Origin: Solwaraspora sp. WMMA2065
GTDB taxonomy: Bacteria > Actinomycetota > Actinomycetes > Mycobacteriales > Micromonosporaceae
Direction: 5' to 3'
Length of the DNA stretch: 64,000 nt
Assembly: GCF_030345075.1 (NCBI RefSeq)
Contig: NZ_CP128361.1
Span: 3,844,001 to 3,908,000 of the forward strand
Shown here in pieces: positions 1 through 8,910 of the stretch; position 1 is the stretch's first letter, and each line of letters begins with the position of its first letter. The notes under the pieces are model-generated. The model saw nothing but the letters and a program-made list of their open reading frames with translations, ran no database searches and was not told the origin of the DNA. The position numbers were made by a program, and so were the translations under genes.

Positions 1-1086
1 TACCTCGGCCAGGGCGCGGAAAGCGGCCGCGCCCAGGTCGATCGGGGCCTGGCCACCGACGGCGGCCGCAGCCCAGCTGGCCTCGAGAAACTCCGCCGAG
101 GTACGGACCAGATCGTGCGCCCGGGTGCGGATCCGCTCCGGGTCGCAGAGCAGTACGTGCGTGTCGGCCGGCATGCAGTGCAGCAGCAGCTCCATGCTGT
201 CGGTGCCGTCGAGCAGGGCCGGGGCGAGGGACTCCATGCCTTCGACCGGGATGCCCTCGGCTAGCTTGTCCAGGATCTCGCCGAGCTCGGGGTGCTGCTG
301 GGCCAGCTCGGTGGCCCGCCGCCGGACCGGTTCGGTGAGCAGCAACTCGCGGCACGGCGGTGCCCACAGGCGGTCGACGGCTTCGATGGTGCGCTGGTCG
401 GCGACGGCGAAGGTACGGATCTCCTCGACGTCGTCGCCCCAGAACTCGACCCGGGACGGGTGCTCGTCCGTCGGCGGGAACACGTCCAGGATGCCGCCGC
501 GAACCGCGAACTCACCGCGCTTGGTGACCAGGTCGACCCGTGCGTACGCCATCGAGACCAGCCGGTCGACGACCTCCTCCAGGCTGGCCGCCCGTCCCGG
601 TGCCAGCTGGACGGGTTCCAGGTCACCGAGCCCTTTGAGCTGAGGCTGCAGCACGGAGCGTACCGGGGCCACGACCACCCGCAGCGCACCGGTCACCCCG
701 CGCGCCGACTCGGCATCCGGATGGGCGAGCCTGCGCAGCACCTCCAGCCGCCGCCCGACAGTGTCCGAGCGGGGCGACAGCCGCTCGTGCGGCAACGTTT
801 CCCAGCTCGGGAAGACCGCCACCTGGCCGGCCGGCAGCAGGTCACCGAGGGCGGCGGCCAGGTCGTCGGCCTCCCGGCTGGTCGCGGTGACCGCCAGCAC
901 CGGTCGCCCCGCCCCGCCCGCCTGCGCCTCGGCGGCCACCGCCGCGACGGTGAACGGACGCAGCGCCGGCGGCGCGGTGACGTCCAACCCGTCCTTTTCC
1001 GGCGTGGCGATCTTGGCCAGATCCCGTACCCGGGTCAGGGCGGGATCGGCGAGGGCGGCGCTGAGCAGGCCGGCGAGCGCGGTCAT
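1..1086 (-). CDS. mfd: Transcription-repair coupling factor Mfd, N-terminal part (truncated by window edge)
   Basis: The minus frame starting at the ATG complementary to 1084-1086 reads MTALAGLLSAAL and stays open to base 1, giving about 362 residues of the UvrB-like N-terminal module of Mfd. Recognisable stretches are PVLAVTATSREADDLAA, the VFPSWETLPHERLSPRSD block and a VRGGILDVFPP segment that Mfd shares with UvrB. Mfd is the SF2 translocase that removes RNA polymerase stalled at lesions and recruits UvrA; the helicase domains lie outside the window. The divergent neighbour starts 150 bp away, so 1087-1238 should hold both promoters. No strong SD is seen before the ATG. Confidence 0.93.
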   Translation of the reverse strand, partial: MTALAGLLSAALADPALTRVRDLAKIATPEKDGLDVTAPPALRPFTVAAVAAEAQAGGAGRPVLAVTATSREADDLAAALGDLLPAGQVAVFPSWETLPHERLSPRSDTVGRRLEVLRRLAHPDAESARGVTGALRVVVAPVRSVLQPQLKGLGDLEPVQLAPGRAASLEEVVDRLVSMAYARVDLVTKRGEFAVRGGILDVFPPTDEHPSRVEFWGDDVEEIRTFAVADQRTIEAVDRLWAPPCRELLLTEPVRRRATELAQQHPELGEILDKLAEGIPVEGMESLAPALLDGTDSMELLLHCMPADTHVLLCDPERIRTRAHDLVRTSAEFLEASWAAAAVGGQAPIDLGAAAFRALAEV

Positions 1087-1238
1087 GATCACAACCTTCG
1101 CGGTGGGATACGCCTTGCTGTGGTGCGCGCTTCGGCGGCGCGCACGCGACGACAACCCCACGCCCGGTCCGGGCGGGGGGTCAGGCCTACCAGCCTATCC
1201 GCCCACCGATCCGCCCTCACCCACTAACCTCGCCGGAC

Positions 1239-1982
1239 ATGGGCACACCGACCAAGAAACGGTTCGTCGAACTCAGCCACGTCGTCCGGGACGGCATGGT
1301 CACCTATCCGGGACTACCCGCCCCGGCGATCACCGAGTGGCTCAGCCGGGAGGCCTCGGCCGAGCGGTACGCGGCCGGCACCACGTTCCGGATCAACCAG
1401 ATCACGATGATCGGCAACACCGGCACGTACCTGGACGCCCCGTCGCACCGCTGGTCCGACGGGGCGGACCTGGCCGGGCTGCCGCTGGAAAAGCTGGCTG
1501 ATCTCCCCGGCGTGGTGGTCCGGGTGCCGCCCTCGACGCGAGCGGTGGACGCCGCGCTGCTGCGCCCGCACCTGGCCGGGGCTGCCGTCGTCGGCGACAC
1601 GGCCGCCGGCGACGGTACGGCCGCCGGCGGCGCGGTGGCGGGGCGGGCGGTGCTGCTGGACACCGGCTGGTCGGCACACTTCGGCACCGAGCGGTACGCC
1701 GACCCGGACCACCCGTACCTGACGGCAGACGGGGCGGAGCTGCTGGCCTCGGCCGGGGTTGCCCTGGTCGGCATCGACTCGATCAACATCGACGACACCG
1801 CACCCTCGGCCAACGGTGCCCGGCCGGCGCACAGCATCCTGCTGGCCGCCGGGATCCCGATCGTCGAGCACCTACGTGGGCTCGGCGAGCTACCGGCGTA
1901 CGGGTTCCGGTTCAGCGCCGTACCGCCGATGTTCGCCGGGCTGGACACCGCGCCGGTCCACGCGTACGCCATCGTCGACTGA
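1239..1982 (+). CDS. Cyclase-family (kynurenine formamidase-like) hydrolase
   Basis: This 247-residue protein matches the PF04199 cyclase family: an N-terminal FVELSHVVRDGMVTYPGLP, a central INQITMIGNTGTYLDAPSHR and a late LVGIDSINIDD segment followed by ARPAHSILLAAGIPIVEHL. Family members hydrolyse amide or lactone bonds using Mn or Zn held by an HxGTHxDxPxH motif. Here the first two histidines of that motif are Asn and Tyr (NTGTYLDAPSH), so metal binding is altered or lost. It is monocistronic, starts at an ATG, and is followed by a small hairpin facing a convergent gene. Substrate unknown. Confidence 0.85.
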   Translation: MGTPTKKRFVELSHVVRDGMVTYPGLPAPAITEWLSREASAERYAAGTTFRINQITMIGNTGTYLDAPSHRWSDGADLAGLPLEKLADLPGVVVRVPPSTRAVDAALLRPHLAGAAVVGDTAAGDGTAAGGAVAGRAVLLDTGWSAHFGTERYADPDHPYLTADGAELLASAGVALVGIDSINIDDTAPSANGARPAHSILLAAGIPIVEHLRGLGELPAYGFRFSAVPPMFAGLDTAPVHAYAIVD

Positions 1983-1998
1983 CCGTACTGAACCTACG

Positions 1999-2014
1999 GT
2001 CGCCGACCGGCGAC
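1999..2014. terminator. Small hairpin between convergent genes
   Basis: GTCGCC-GACC-GGCGAC is a 6-bp stem with a 4-nt loop, placed just after the cyclase stop and before the end of the convergent DUF6907 gene. It is a weak bidirectional terminator candidate without a T tract. Confidence 0.4.
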
Positions 2015-2045
2015 GCGCCGGCCTCGACCGTCAGCCGGCACCTCG

Positions 2046-2417
2046 TCAGGCTGCGCGGCGGCGTCGGGGCGCGACGTCGTCGCGCAGCAGTCGCGGGATG
2101 AGCCGGGTCAGGGCGAGCGCCTGCGCGCCGTCGACCGGCCACTGGTCGACGGCGCCACCGAGCCGAAATTCCAGTAGTACGCCGCCAGCCAGCACCGCCG
2201 CCGTACCGGTCGCGCCGGTCGGCTGCCTTCGGGCCGCCTGCGCTGGTTCGGCCGGGTCGAGTTGCCAGCGGCCGACGGCGACGTCCAGGCAGGGGTGCTC
2301 CGCTGCCGGGACGCGATGCAGGCGAGACGAGTGCCAGGCGGCGCTGTCGGGCGTGGTGGCGCAGTCGAGGCCGCGCAGACACCACGGCGGATGGGCACGC
2401 TTCGGTAGATTGCTCAT
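2046..2417 (-). CDS. DUF6907-like hypothetical protein
   Basis: A 123-residue protein beginning MSNLPKRAHPPWCLRGLDC. The HPPWC...GLDC opening and the later LDVAVGRWQLD and AQALALTRLIPRLL segments resemble the small actinobacterial DUF6907 family, whose function is unknown. I chose the internal ATG at 2417 because AAGGA lies 9 nt upstream; a TTG 8 codons earlier overlaps that SD. There is no signal peptide or membrane segment. Two Cys plus a His near the N-terminus could bind metal (inference). It neighbours a short GntR regulator, a pairing common in actinomycete accessory DNA. Confidence 0.65.
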   Translation of the reverse strand: MSNLPKRAHPPWCLRGLDCATTPDSAAWHSSRLHRVPAAEHPCLDVAVGRWQLDPAEPAQAARRQPTGATGTAAVLAGGVLLEFRLGGAVDQWPVDGAQALALTRLIPRLLRDDVAPRRRRAA

Positions 2418-2541
2418 GGGCCGGGGGTCCTTCCCGGTCAAGGCCCGGGATCACGGCGCGCCAACTCCACCCGGGCCGCCTACAATGTCCTGCTCCACCC
2501 GGTTGCGATCCAAGGAGAGCAGTACCGAGGTTACGACAGAG

Positions 2542-2558
2542 CGTCGACATTGTCGACG
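2542..2558. promoter_or_regulatory. 17-bp palindrome upstream of the GntR gene, candidate operator
   Basis: CGTCGACA-T-TGTCGACG is a perfect palindrome with 8-bp arms around one central base. It ends 62 bp before the start codon of the short GntR regulator and lies between two divergently transcribed genes. An autoregulatory operator for the GntR protein is the simplest reading; this is inference from position and symmetry. Confidence 0.45.
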
Positions 2559-2620
2559 TGATAGACGCTGTCGATCTTCAGTGGTCTACTTGGCGCTGCG
2601 AGCCAGGGAGACCAACCGAC

Positions 2621-2845
2621 ATGACCACGCCGAAGTACGAACGGGTGGCTTCCGCCATCCGAGCCCAGATTCGCTCAGGCGAGCTACGACCCGGTGACCA
2701 GCTGCCGACGACGCAAGGGCTCATCGAGCACTACGGCGTGTCGTACGGCTCGGTCAGGACGGCTCTGCTGATCCTCAAGGCCGAAGGTCTGATCGAAGGC
2801 CGCCAAGGCGAAGGTGTCTTCGTGCGGGAACAGTCGGATCGGTGA
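2621..2845 (+). CDS. Short GntR-family DNA-binding protein
   Basis: A 74-residue protein, MTTPKYERVASAIRAQI, that is almost entirely a GntR winged helix-turn-helix: IRSGELRPGDQLPTTQGL then the recognition region HYGVSYGSVRTALLIL and a wing EGLIEGRQGEGVFV. It lacks the effector-binding C-terminal domain of FadR, HutC or YtrA regulators. AGGGAGA lies 11 nt before the ATG. Such stand-alone GntR domains occur in actinomycete accessory regions and integrative elements; the target may be the palindrome 62 bp upstream. Full length for this subgroup as far as I can tell. Confidence 0.8.
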   Translation: MTTPKYERVASAIRAQIRSGELRPGDQLPTTQGLIEHYGVSYGSVRTALLILKAEGLIEGRQGEGVFVREQSDR

Positions 2846-2899
2846 CGTAACCGGCCGCCGGGGCAGCGGGAAGTCGTTCCTGGCCGGCAGGCTCTGCCG

Positions 2900-3865
2900 A
2901 TGCCGGTCGCCGCCAGAATCCCCCGCGAGTTGAGGTTCGCCCCGTTCTCCGGCAGCCGAGCGGTGGCTGCTGGCCTGATCACCTGGCGGATGCTCCGCGG
3001 CCCTGCCTGGCAACGGCTGCTTCCCGACGTCTACGTGGAGGCAGCGTCGTACGACCCCGACGACCACCGGATGTGGTGCGAGGCGGTCGCGGTGAAACTG
3101 CCGATCGGCGGGGCGATCAGCGGGCTGAGCGCCGCGTACCTCTGCGGTGTCGACCTGCTTCCCCGCCGCAGCCCGGTGCACGTCACCCTGCCCCGATCGA
3201 CTCGACCGAAACCCAACCGACAAATCGCGGTCACCTACGCCACGCTCGCTCCGACCGACGTCACGACGTTGTTCAACGACATACCGATGACCACCGAGGT
3301 GCGCACCGCGTTTGATCTGGGCAGGCTGCTGCCCCGCGCCGACGCACTCGCCGCACTCGACGCCATGTTGCACCGGCGCCTGCTGAGCCGCGAGGCCCTC
3401 ACCCGCTACCTCGACACCAAAGCGGGTGCGCGCCTCGTTGCTCAACTGCGCGGACTCGTCGCGCTCGCCGAGCCGCTGGCCGAGTCGCCGATGGAGTCAC
3501 GGCTCCGGCTCCTACTGCACGACGCCGGCCTGCCTCGCCCGACCCCACAGTACGAGGTGCGCCTTCCGCCGCCGGGGGTGGCGTCGTCGGCAGCGCGCCC
3601 CGGATCGCGAGGCCGCTTCATCGCCCGCGTCGACCTTGCTTACCCGCAGTGGCGGATCGCCATCGAATACGAGGGTGACCACCACCGGGAACGCATGACC
3701 CTCCGCCGGGACGTGACTCGCTACAACGCGCTGCAGGCGGCCGGCTGGTTGGTGGTGCGCTGCACGGCCGACGAGGTGCTCCGACAAAAAGAACAGCTCG
3801 CTCATAGTGTCCGCCGGGCGATCGCCGGACGGTCGCCGACCACAGCTGACGCCAAGATCATGTGA
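2900..3865 (+). CDS. DUF559 / Vsr-like endonuclease-domain protein with AbiEi-like N-terminus
   Basis: A 321-residue protein. The N-terminal 150 residues (ITWRMLRGPAWQRLLPDVYV, AISGLSAAYLCGVDLL, TTEVRTAFDLGRLL) look like the AbiEi/transcriptional-regulator-like fold common in actinobacterial DUF559 proteins. The C-terminus has a Vsr-like nuclease signature: RVDLAYPQWRIAIEYEGDHH followed by RRDVTRYNALQAAGWLVVRC, offering D, E and H residues for metal catalysis. Start ATG at 2900 has only a weak SD. The last codons and the stop (AKIM-stop) are supplied by the left arm of a perfect 28-bp inverted repeat. Function unproven; often annotated as an endonuclease-domain protein. Confidence 0.75.
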   Translation: MPVAARIPRELRFAPFSGSRAVAAGLITWRMLRGPAWQRLLPDVYVEAASYDPDDHRMWCEAVAVKLPIGGAISGLSAAYLCGVDLLPRRSPVHVTLPRSTRPKPNRQIAVTYATLAPTDVTTLFNDIPMTTEVRTAFDLGRLLPRADALAALDAMLHRRLLSREALTRYLDTKAGARLVAQLRGLVALAEPLAESPMESRLRLLLHDAGLPRPTPQYEVRLPPPGVASSAARPGSRGRFIARVDLAYPQWRIAIEYEGDHHRERMTLRRDVTRYNALQAAGWLVVRCTADEVLRQKEQLAHSVRRAIAGRSPTTADAKIM

Positions 3866-3918
3866 GCGCTATGGACGTCTCAGGGTCGCCGAGACGTCCA
3901 TAGCGCTCACATGATCTT
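3854..3918. repeat. Perfect 28-bp inverted repeat with 9-nt loop
   Basis: Arms 3854-3881 and 3891-3918 are exact reverse complements (28 of 28), separated by AGGGTCGCC. The left arm contains the stop codon of the DUF559-type gene. The stem is longer than any other hairpin in the window and has no T tract. It could terminate transcription between that gene and ppc, or be a dispersed palindromic element that inserted at the gene's end. Confidence 0.9.
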
Positions 3919-4141
3919 GCAGAGCGTGGACCCGACCTCGCCCAGACAACGGACAAGAGAAGCAGAAGCTCCGAAGAGCGCAGTAGGCGCAAGCAGCGGG
4001 AGGGGTTTTATAGGGACATTTCGGGACGGTACGCCGAACGTTGAGACAAGACTCACCAGTTTCCCCGTGGCCGGGGGGACGGCCGATAACATCCAAGTTG
4101 TCGGACAGCGCCGTCCTTCGTACTCGCGTGAGGAGTGCCCA

Positions 4142-7051
4142 GTGACTGAGCTGTCCGCAAACCCGATGCCCGACGCCCAGCAACTCGCCGCCACCCAACC
4201 CGCAAACGCCCAGCAACCCGGCGCCACCCAGGCCGGCAGCACGCAGGCCGGCACCGATGCTGCTGGCAGCGGTCAGGATCATGACGGGCCGGACGCGGCG
4301 CTGCGGGCCGACATCCGCCGGCTCGGCACCCTTCTCGGCCAAACGCTGGCCCGGCAGGAGGGCCAGCCGCTGCTCGACCTGGTCGAGGAAATCCGTACCC
4401 AGGTACGGAGCGACGCCGAGGCGGCCGCGGCCCGGCTCGCCGCGATGGACGTGACGACGGGTACGAAGCTGGCCCGCGCCTTCTCCACCTACTTCCACCT
4501 GGCGAACATCACCGAGCAGGTGCACCGCGCCCGGGACCTGCGCCGCCGCCGGGCCACCGAGGGTGGCTGGCTGGACAAGGCCGCGACCTTGATCTCCGCT
4601 CGCGGAGTGTCGGCCGACGAGATCGCCGCCGCCGCCCGCCGGCTCGCGGTACGCCCGGTGTTCACCGCGCATCCGACCGAGGCGGCCCGCCGGTCGATCC
4701 TGTCGAAGCTGCGGGCGGTCGCCGACGAGCTCGACGTGGAGATGTCCGAGGCGGTGCTGTACGGGGCCAGCGAACACGCCTCGTCGAGCAGCCGGCGCCT
4801 GGCCGAGCTGCTGGATCTGCTCTGGCAGACCGACGAGTTGCGGCTGGACCGCCCGGACCCGACCGACGAGGCCCGTAACGCCGTCTACTACCTGCGTGAC
4901 CTGTACGCCGACGCCGCCCCGCAGGTACTCGACGACCTCGCCGACACGCTGCGCAGATTGGGCGTTGAAACCTCACCGACGTCACGGCCGTTGACCTTCG
5001 GCAGCTGGATCGGCGGCGACCGGGACGGTAACCCGTACGTCACCCCGGCGGTGACCCGGGACGTGTTGATGATCCAGCACGAGCACGGCATCCAGGCCAC
5101 CGACGAGGCGATGGACGCGCTGATCAACGAGGTGTCGGTGTCCCGGCGGCTGCGCGGCGTCTCGCTGGACCTGTCGGCCAGCCTGGCCAAGGACCTGGAC
5201 GCGTTGCCCGAGGTGGCGCCCCGGTTCCGGCGTACCAACGCGGAGGAGCCGTACCGGCTGAAGGCCCGGTGCGTGAAGGCGAAGCTGGCGAACACCCGGC
5301 TGCGGCTCAACCGGGGCACCGCGCACGTGCCGGGCCGTGACTACCGCGGCTCCGACGAGCTGCTGTCCGATCTGGAGCTGATGCGGGCGTCGCTGGCCCG
5401 CAACTCGGGTCAGCTGACCGCGGTCGGCAAACTGGCGTCTGCGATCCGCACGGTGTCGGCGTTCGGTCTGCACCTGGCGACGCTGGACGTACGCGAACAC
5501 GCCGAGGCTCACCACGCGGTGCTGGCCCAGATGTACGCCCGGGTCGGCGAAGTGACCGACTACAACTCGTTGTCGCGGGCCGAGCGGACAAAGCTGCTGG
5601 CCGACGAGCTGACCGGCCGGCGACCGCTGTCCAGCATGGACGTTCCGTTGACCGAGTCGGCGCGCAAGACGTTCAACGTGTTCGGCACGATCCGCGAGGC
5701 GCAGCAGCGGTTCGGCCCGGAGGTCGTCGAGTCGTACATCATCTCGATGACGTTGGGCACCGACGACGTGCTGGCCGCTGCGGTGCTGGCCCGCGAAGCC
5801 GGCCTGGTCGACGTGCACAACGGGCTGGCCCGGGTCGGCTTCGTGCCGCTGCTGGAGACCCCGGCCGAGCTGGACTCCGGTGGCGACCTGCTGGACGAGC
5901 TGTTGTCGCTGCCGGCGTACCGGGCGATCGTGGCCGCGCGCGGCGAGGTGCAGGAGGTGATGCTGGGCTACTCCGACTCCAACAAGGAGGCCGGCATCAC
6001 CACCAGTCAGTGGAAGATCCACCGGGCGCAGCGGGCACTGCGGGATGTGGCGGCCCGGCACGGCGTACGGCTGCGGTTGTTCCACGGTCGCGGCGGCACC
6101 GTCGGCCGGGGCGGCGGGCCGACGCACGAGGCGATCCTGGCCCAGCCGTACGGCACCCTGGACGGCTCGATCAAGGTGACCGAGCAGGGCGAGGTGATCT
6201 CCGACAAGTACACGATCCCCGCCCTGGCCCGGGAGAATCTTGAGTTGACGGTCGCGGCGGTGCTGCAGGCGACGCTGCTGCACACCGAGCCGCGCCAGCC
6301 GCTGGAGTTGCTGGAGAACTGGGACGCGGCGATGGACGTGGTCTCCGACTCGGCGTTCCGCTGCTACCGCTCGCTGGTCGAGGACCCGGACCTGCCGGCG
6401 TACTTCTGGGCGGCGACCCCGACCGAACTGCTGGGCGCGCTCAACATCGGCTCCCGGCCGGCGAAGCGGCCGAACACCGGCGCCGGGCTGGGTGGGCTGC
6501 GGGCCATCCCGTGGGTGTTCGGCTGGACCCAGTCGCGGCAGATCGTGCCCGGCTGGTTCGGGGTCGGCTCCGGGCTGGCCGCCGCCCGCGAGGCCGGTCT
6601 GTCCGACGTGCTGGGCGAGATGTTCGGGCAGTGGCACTTCTTCCGCACGTTCCTGTCGAACGTCGAGATGATGCTGACCAAGACCGACCTGAGCATCGCG
6701 CGGCGTTACGTGGAGACGCTGGTGCCGGGTCCGCTGCAGCCGATCTTCGACAAGATCACCGAGGAGTACGAACGCACGGTACGCGAGGTGCTGGCGATCA
6801 CCGGCTCGTCGAGTCTGCTGCAGAACAACAACGTGCTGCAGCGCACCCTCGCGGTCCGGGACACCTACCTGGAGCCGCTGCACCACCTGCAGGTGGCGTT
6901 GCTGCGGCAGTACCGCGACTCGGGGGCGGCGACGCGGACGGTGGCGACCGCGCCGGGTGCCCGGCGGGCGCCGAGCGACAACACCGCGCTGGAGCGGGCC
7001 CTGCTGACCACGGTCAACGGCATCGCCGCCGGCATGCGCAACACCGGCTGA
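4142..7051 (+). CDS. ppc: Phosphoenolpyruvate carboxylase
   Basis: A 969-residue protein converting PEP and bicarbonate to oxaloacetate, the anaplerotic entry to the TCA cycle. Diagnostic motifs are present in order: [11 protein letters not shown] with the catalytic His near residue 177, [23 protein letters not shown] near 609, the glycine loop [13 protein letters not shown] near 647, and the NTG C-terminus. The first 45 residues are Ala/Gln/Pro-rich and probably disordered. I chose the GTG at 4142 because AGGAG lies 7 nt upstream; the frame stays open further upstream into the inverted repeat but carries no coding signal there. Monocistronic, ending at a strong hairpin. Length is in the usual family range. 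Confidence 0.97.
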   Translation: MTELSANPMPDAQQLAATQPANAQQPGATQAGSTQAGTDAAGSGQDHDGPDAALRADIRRLGTLLGQTLARQEGQPLLDLVEEIRTQVRSDAEAAAARLAAMDVTTGTKLARAFSTYFHLANITEQVHRARDLRRRRATEGGWLDKAATLISARGVSADEIAAAARRLAVRPVFTAHPTEAARRSILSKLRAVADELDVEMSEAVLYGASEHASSSSRRLAELLDLLWQTDELRLDRPDPTDEARNAVYYLRDLYADAAPQVLDDLADTLRRLGVETSPTSRPLTFGSWIGGDRDGNPYVTPAVTRDVLMIQHEHGIQATDEAMDALINEVSVSRRLRGVSLDLSASLAKDLDALPEVAPRFRRTNAEEPYRLKARCVKAKLANTRLRLNRGTAHVPGRDYRGSDELLSDLELMRASLARNSGQLTAVGKLASAIRTVSAFGLHLATLDVREHAEAHHAVLAQMYARVGEVTDYNSLSRAERTKLLADELTGRRPLSSMDVPLTESARKTFNVFGTIREAQQRFGPEVVESYIISMTLGTDDVLAAAVLAREAGLVDVHNGLARVGFVPLLETPAELDSGGDLLDELLSLPAYRAIVAARGEVQEVMLGYSDSNKEAGITTSQWKIHRAQRALRDVAARHGVRLRLFHGRGGTVGRGGGPTHEAILAQPYGTLDGSIKVTEQGEVISDKYTIPALARENLELTVAAVLQATLLHTEPRQPLELLENWDAAMDVVSDSAFRCYRSLVEDPDLPAYFWAATPTELLGALNIGSRPAKRPNTGAGLGGLRAIPWVFGWTQSRQIVPGWFGVGSGLAAAREAGLSDVLGEMFGQWHFFRTFLSNVEMMLTKTDLSIARRYVETLVPGPLQPIFDKITEEYERTVREVLAITGSSSLLQNNNVLQRTLAVRDTYLEPLHHLQVALLRQYRDSGAATRTVATAPGARRAPSDNTALERALLTTVNGIAAGMRNTG

Positions 7052-7103
7052 CACCTGAGCCGGCGCACCGCAGACGTGGTGGGCTGGCGCACGGCAGACG
7101 CGG

Positions 7104-7145
7104 CCGGGCCGGCCGACCAGCGGGGAGACTGGTCGGCCGGCCCGG
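7104..7145. terminator. Bidirectional terminator between ppc and the ABC operon
   Basis: A perfect 17-bp stem (7104-7120 with 7129-7145) closes an 8-nt loop CGGGGAGA. It lies between the ends of two convergent transcription units and has no T tract, as is usual for high-GC actinomycete terminators. Confidence 0.85.
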
Positions 7146-7180
7146 GCACCCCCGATGCGAGCCGCTCGGTGCGGTCGGGT

Positions 7181-7894
7181 TCAGCTGGTTTCGCCGGCCA
7201 CGCTGAACGAACGGAGCCGGTCGATGGCGAGCAGGGTGAACAGCACCGCGATCACTGCGGTCATGATCACCGATACGGTGACCGACACCTGGCCGTCGAA
7301 CAGTGTCGTGGCGGCCATCCGGTCGGCGAAGGTGACCACGTACTGCTGGACGGAGAGCACCTGGGTGCCGGAGACGATGTTGCCCAGCAGCCCTTCCCAG
7401 ATCAGCACGTAGACCAGGCCGAGCAGCACCGGACGGCGGGTGACCAGGCTCAGCGCCACGAACAGCGCCGAGTACGCCAGCGCTCCGGCGGCGCTCGCGG
7501 CGGCCAGGGCCAGGCCGAGGCGCACCGATTCGGCGAGCACCCCGGCGACGTACAGCGGCACCGCGACGGTCAGCGTGGTGACACCGAACGCGACGACGAG
7601 CTTCGGCAGCACGATCTGCCAGCGCGGCAGCGGCTTGCTGAGTACGTGCACGATGGTGCCGTCGTCGATCTCCGAACCGAGCACCCCGGTGCCGACGATC
7701 AACGCCACCACCGGCAGCACCACGGCCAGGCCGAGCGCGATCAGGACCGGCTGGGCCCAGTTACCCGGCGCGACACCGAGCCACCGGCACAGGACGGCGA
7801 GGGCGATCACCAGCACCGGCAGCGGCAGCAGGAGCAGGAACCGGCGGCGGCCGAACAGCCCACGCGCGGTGATCCACATGACGGTCGAGTTCAC
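7181..7894 (-). CDS. ABC-2 type exporter permease
   Basis: A 237-residue membrane protein with about six hydrophobic helices: FLLLLPLPVLVIALAVLC, LIALGLAVVLPVVALIVG, LVVAFGVTTLTVAVPLYVAG, LGLALAAASAAGALAYSALF, VLIWEGLLGNIVSG and a last one near SVIMTAVIAVLFTLLAI. The ILGSEIDDGTIVHVLSKPLPR-type loop (here GVLGSEIDDGTIVHVLSKP) is typical of ABC-2 permeases. It is the last of four tightly packed minus-strand genes, 5 nt after the ATPase gene, and should form a pair with that ATPase. The exported substrate is unknown. Confidence 0.85.
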   Translation of the reverse strand: MNSTVMWITARGLFGRRRFLLLLPLPVLVIALAVLCRWLGVAPGNWAQPVLIALGLAVVLPVVALIVGTGVLGSEIDDGTIVHVLSKPLPRWQIVLPKLVVAFGVTTLTVAVPLYVAGVLAESVRLGLALAAASAAGALAYSALFVALSLVTRRPVLLGLVYVLIWEGLLGNIVSGTQVLSVQQYVVTFADRMAATTLFDGQVSVTVSVIMTAVIAVLFTLLAIDRLRSFSVAGETS

Positions 7895-7899
7895 GGCTC

Positions 7900-8910
7900 T
7901 CAGGCCTCCACGAGGTAGGAGAAGACGCTCTCCAGGGATTCGTCCGACGGCAGCAGGCGGTGCACCCGGATCCCTTCGGTCAGCGCGATCCGGGGCAGGG
8001 CGCGGGTGAAGCTGCCGTAGTCACCGGCCCGTACGGTGATCCCACCGCCCTTGGGCAGGTCGACGCCGGTGACCGAGTCGTGGCGCAGCAGTGCCACCGC
8101 CAGGGCCCGGTCGTCGCTGGACTGTACGGCGAACACGTGCGGCCGGTTGGTCATCAGCCGCCGGATGCTGCGGAAGTCGCCGGAGGCGGCCAGCCGGCCG
8201 GCGACCATCACCTGGACGGTGCCGGAAACCTGCTCGACCTCCTCCAGGATGTGCGAGCTGAACAGGATGGTCCGGCCGGCGTCGCCGAGTGAGTGCAGCA
8301 GCGTCATCATGTGCATCCGCTGGCGCGGGTCCATGCCGTTGAACGGCTCGTCGAGCAGCAGCACCGTCGGGTCGTGCACCAGCGCGGCGGCGACCCGGGT
8401 GCGCTGGCGCATCCCCTTGGAGTAGGTGCCAATCCGCCGGTCCTGCGCCGGAGTCATCTCGACCAGCTCGATCGCCCGCCGGGCGGCGGCCGCGGGGTCG
8501 GCCAGCTTGTGCAGCCGGGCGCTGGCCAGCACGAACTCGTACGCGGTGAGGAAGCCGTGCACCGCCTCCCGTTCGCTGACCAGCCCGAGTTTGCGGTAGA
8601 CGCCCGGGTTGCGCCAGGTCGGTTCGCCGTCGACGGTGACGGTGCCCCGCGATGGCGGCAGGAAGCCGGCCATCATGTGCAGCAGCGTGGTCTTGCCGGC
8701 ACCGTTCGGGCCGAGCAGGCCGGTGACCCCGGCACCGAGGGCCATGCTGACATCGTTGACCGCGACGACGTTGCCGTACCAGCGGGACACCCCGGCGAGC
8801 TCGATCGCGGCGGGGCGGCCGGCGGGGCCGGTAGCGGCGGTGGCGCCGGTCGCGGCGGGCGTGGCCGGGGGCGTGGCGGCCGGGCTGGAGGTCGAGGTTG
8901 AGGTGGTCAT
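7900..8910 (-). CDS. ABC transporter ATP-binding protein
   Basis: A 336-residue ATPase. After a Thr/Ser/Ala-rich N-terminal 40 residues come Walker A GPNGAGKTT, a Q-loop region ending LVSEREAVHGFLTAYEF, a signature region YSKGMRQRTRVAAALVHDP, Walker B VLLLDEPFNGMD and the H-loop SSHILEEVE. The signature reads YSKGM rather than LSGGQ, as in many ABC-2 drug or peptide exporters. The ATG at 8910 overlaps the stop of the preceding permease (ATGA), so translation is probably coupled. Works with the permease at 7181-7894. Confidence 0.9.
   Translation of the reverse strand: MTTSTSTSSPAATPPATPAATGATAATGPAGRPAAIELAGVSRWYGNVVAVNDVSMALGAGVTGLLGPNGAGKTTLLHMMAGFLPPSRGTVTVDGEPTWRNPGVYRKLGLVSEREAVHGFLTAYEFVLASARLHKLADPAAAARRAIELVEMTPAQDRRIGTYSKGMRQRTRVAAALVHDPTVLLLDEPFNGMDPRQRMHMMTLLHSLGDAGRTILFSSHILEEVEQVSGTVQVMVAGRLAASGDFRSIRRLMTNRPHVFAVQSSDDRALAVALLRHDSVTGVDLPKGGGITVRAGDYGSFTRALPRIALTEGIRVHRLLPSDESLESVFSYLVEA

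Noticed and set aside
4982-7054. 690-codon minus-strand frame inside ppc
   Set aside because: Shadow of the ppc frame, Gln/Arg/His-rich and without recognisable domains.
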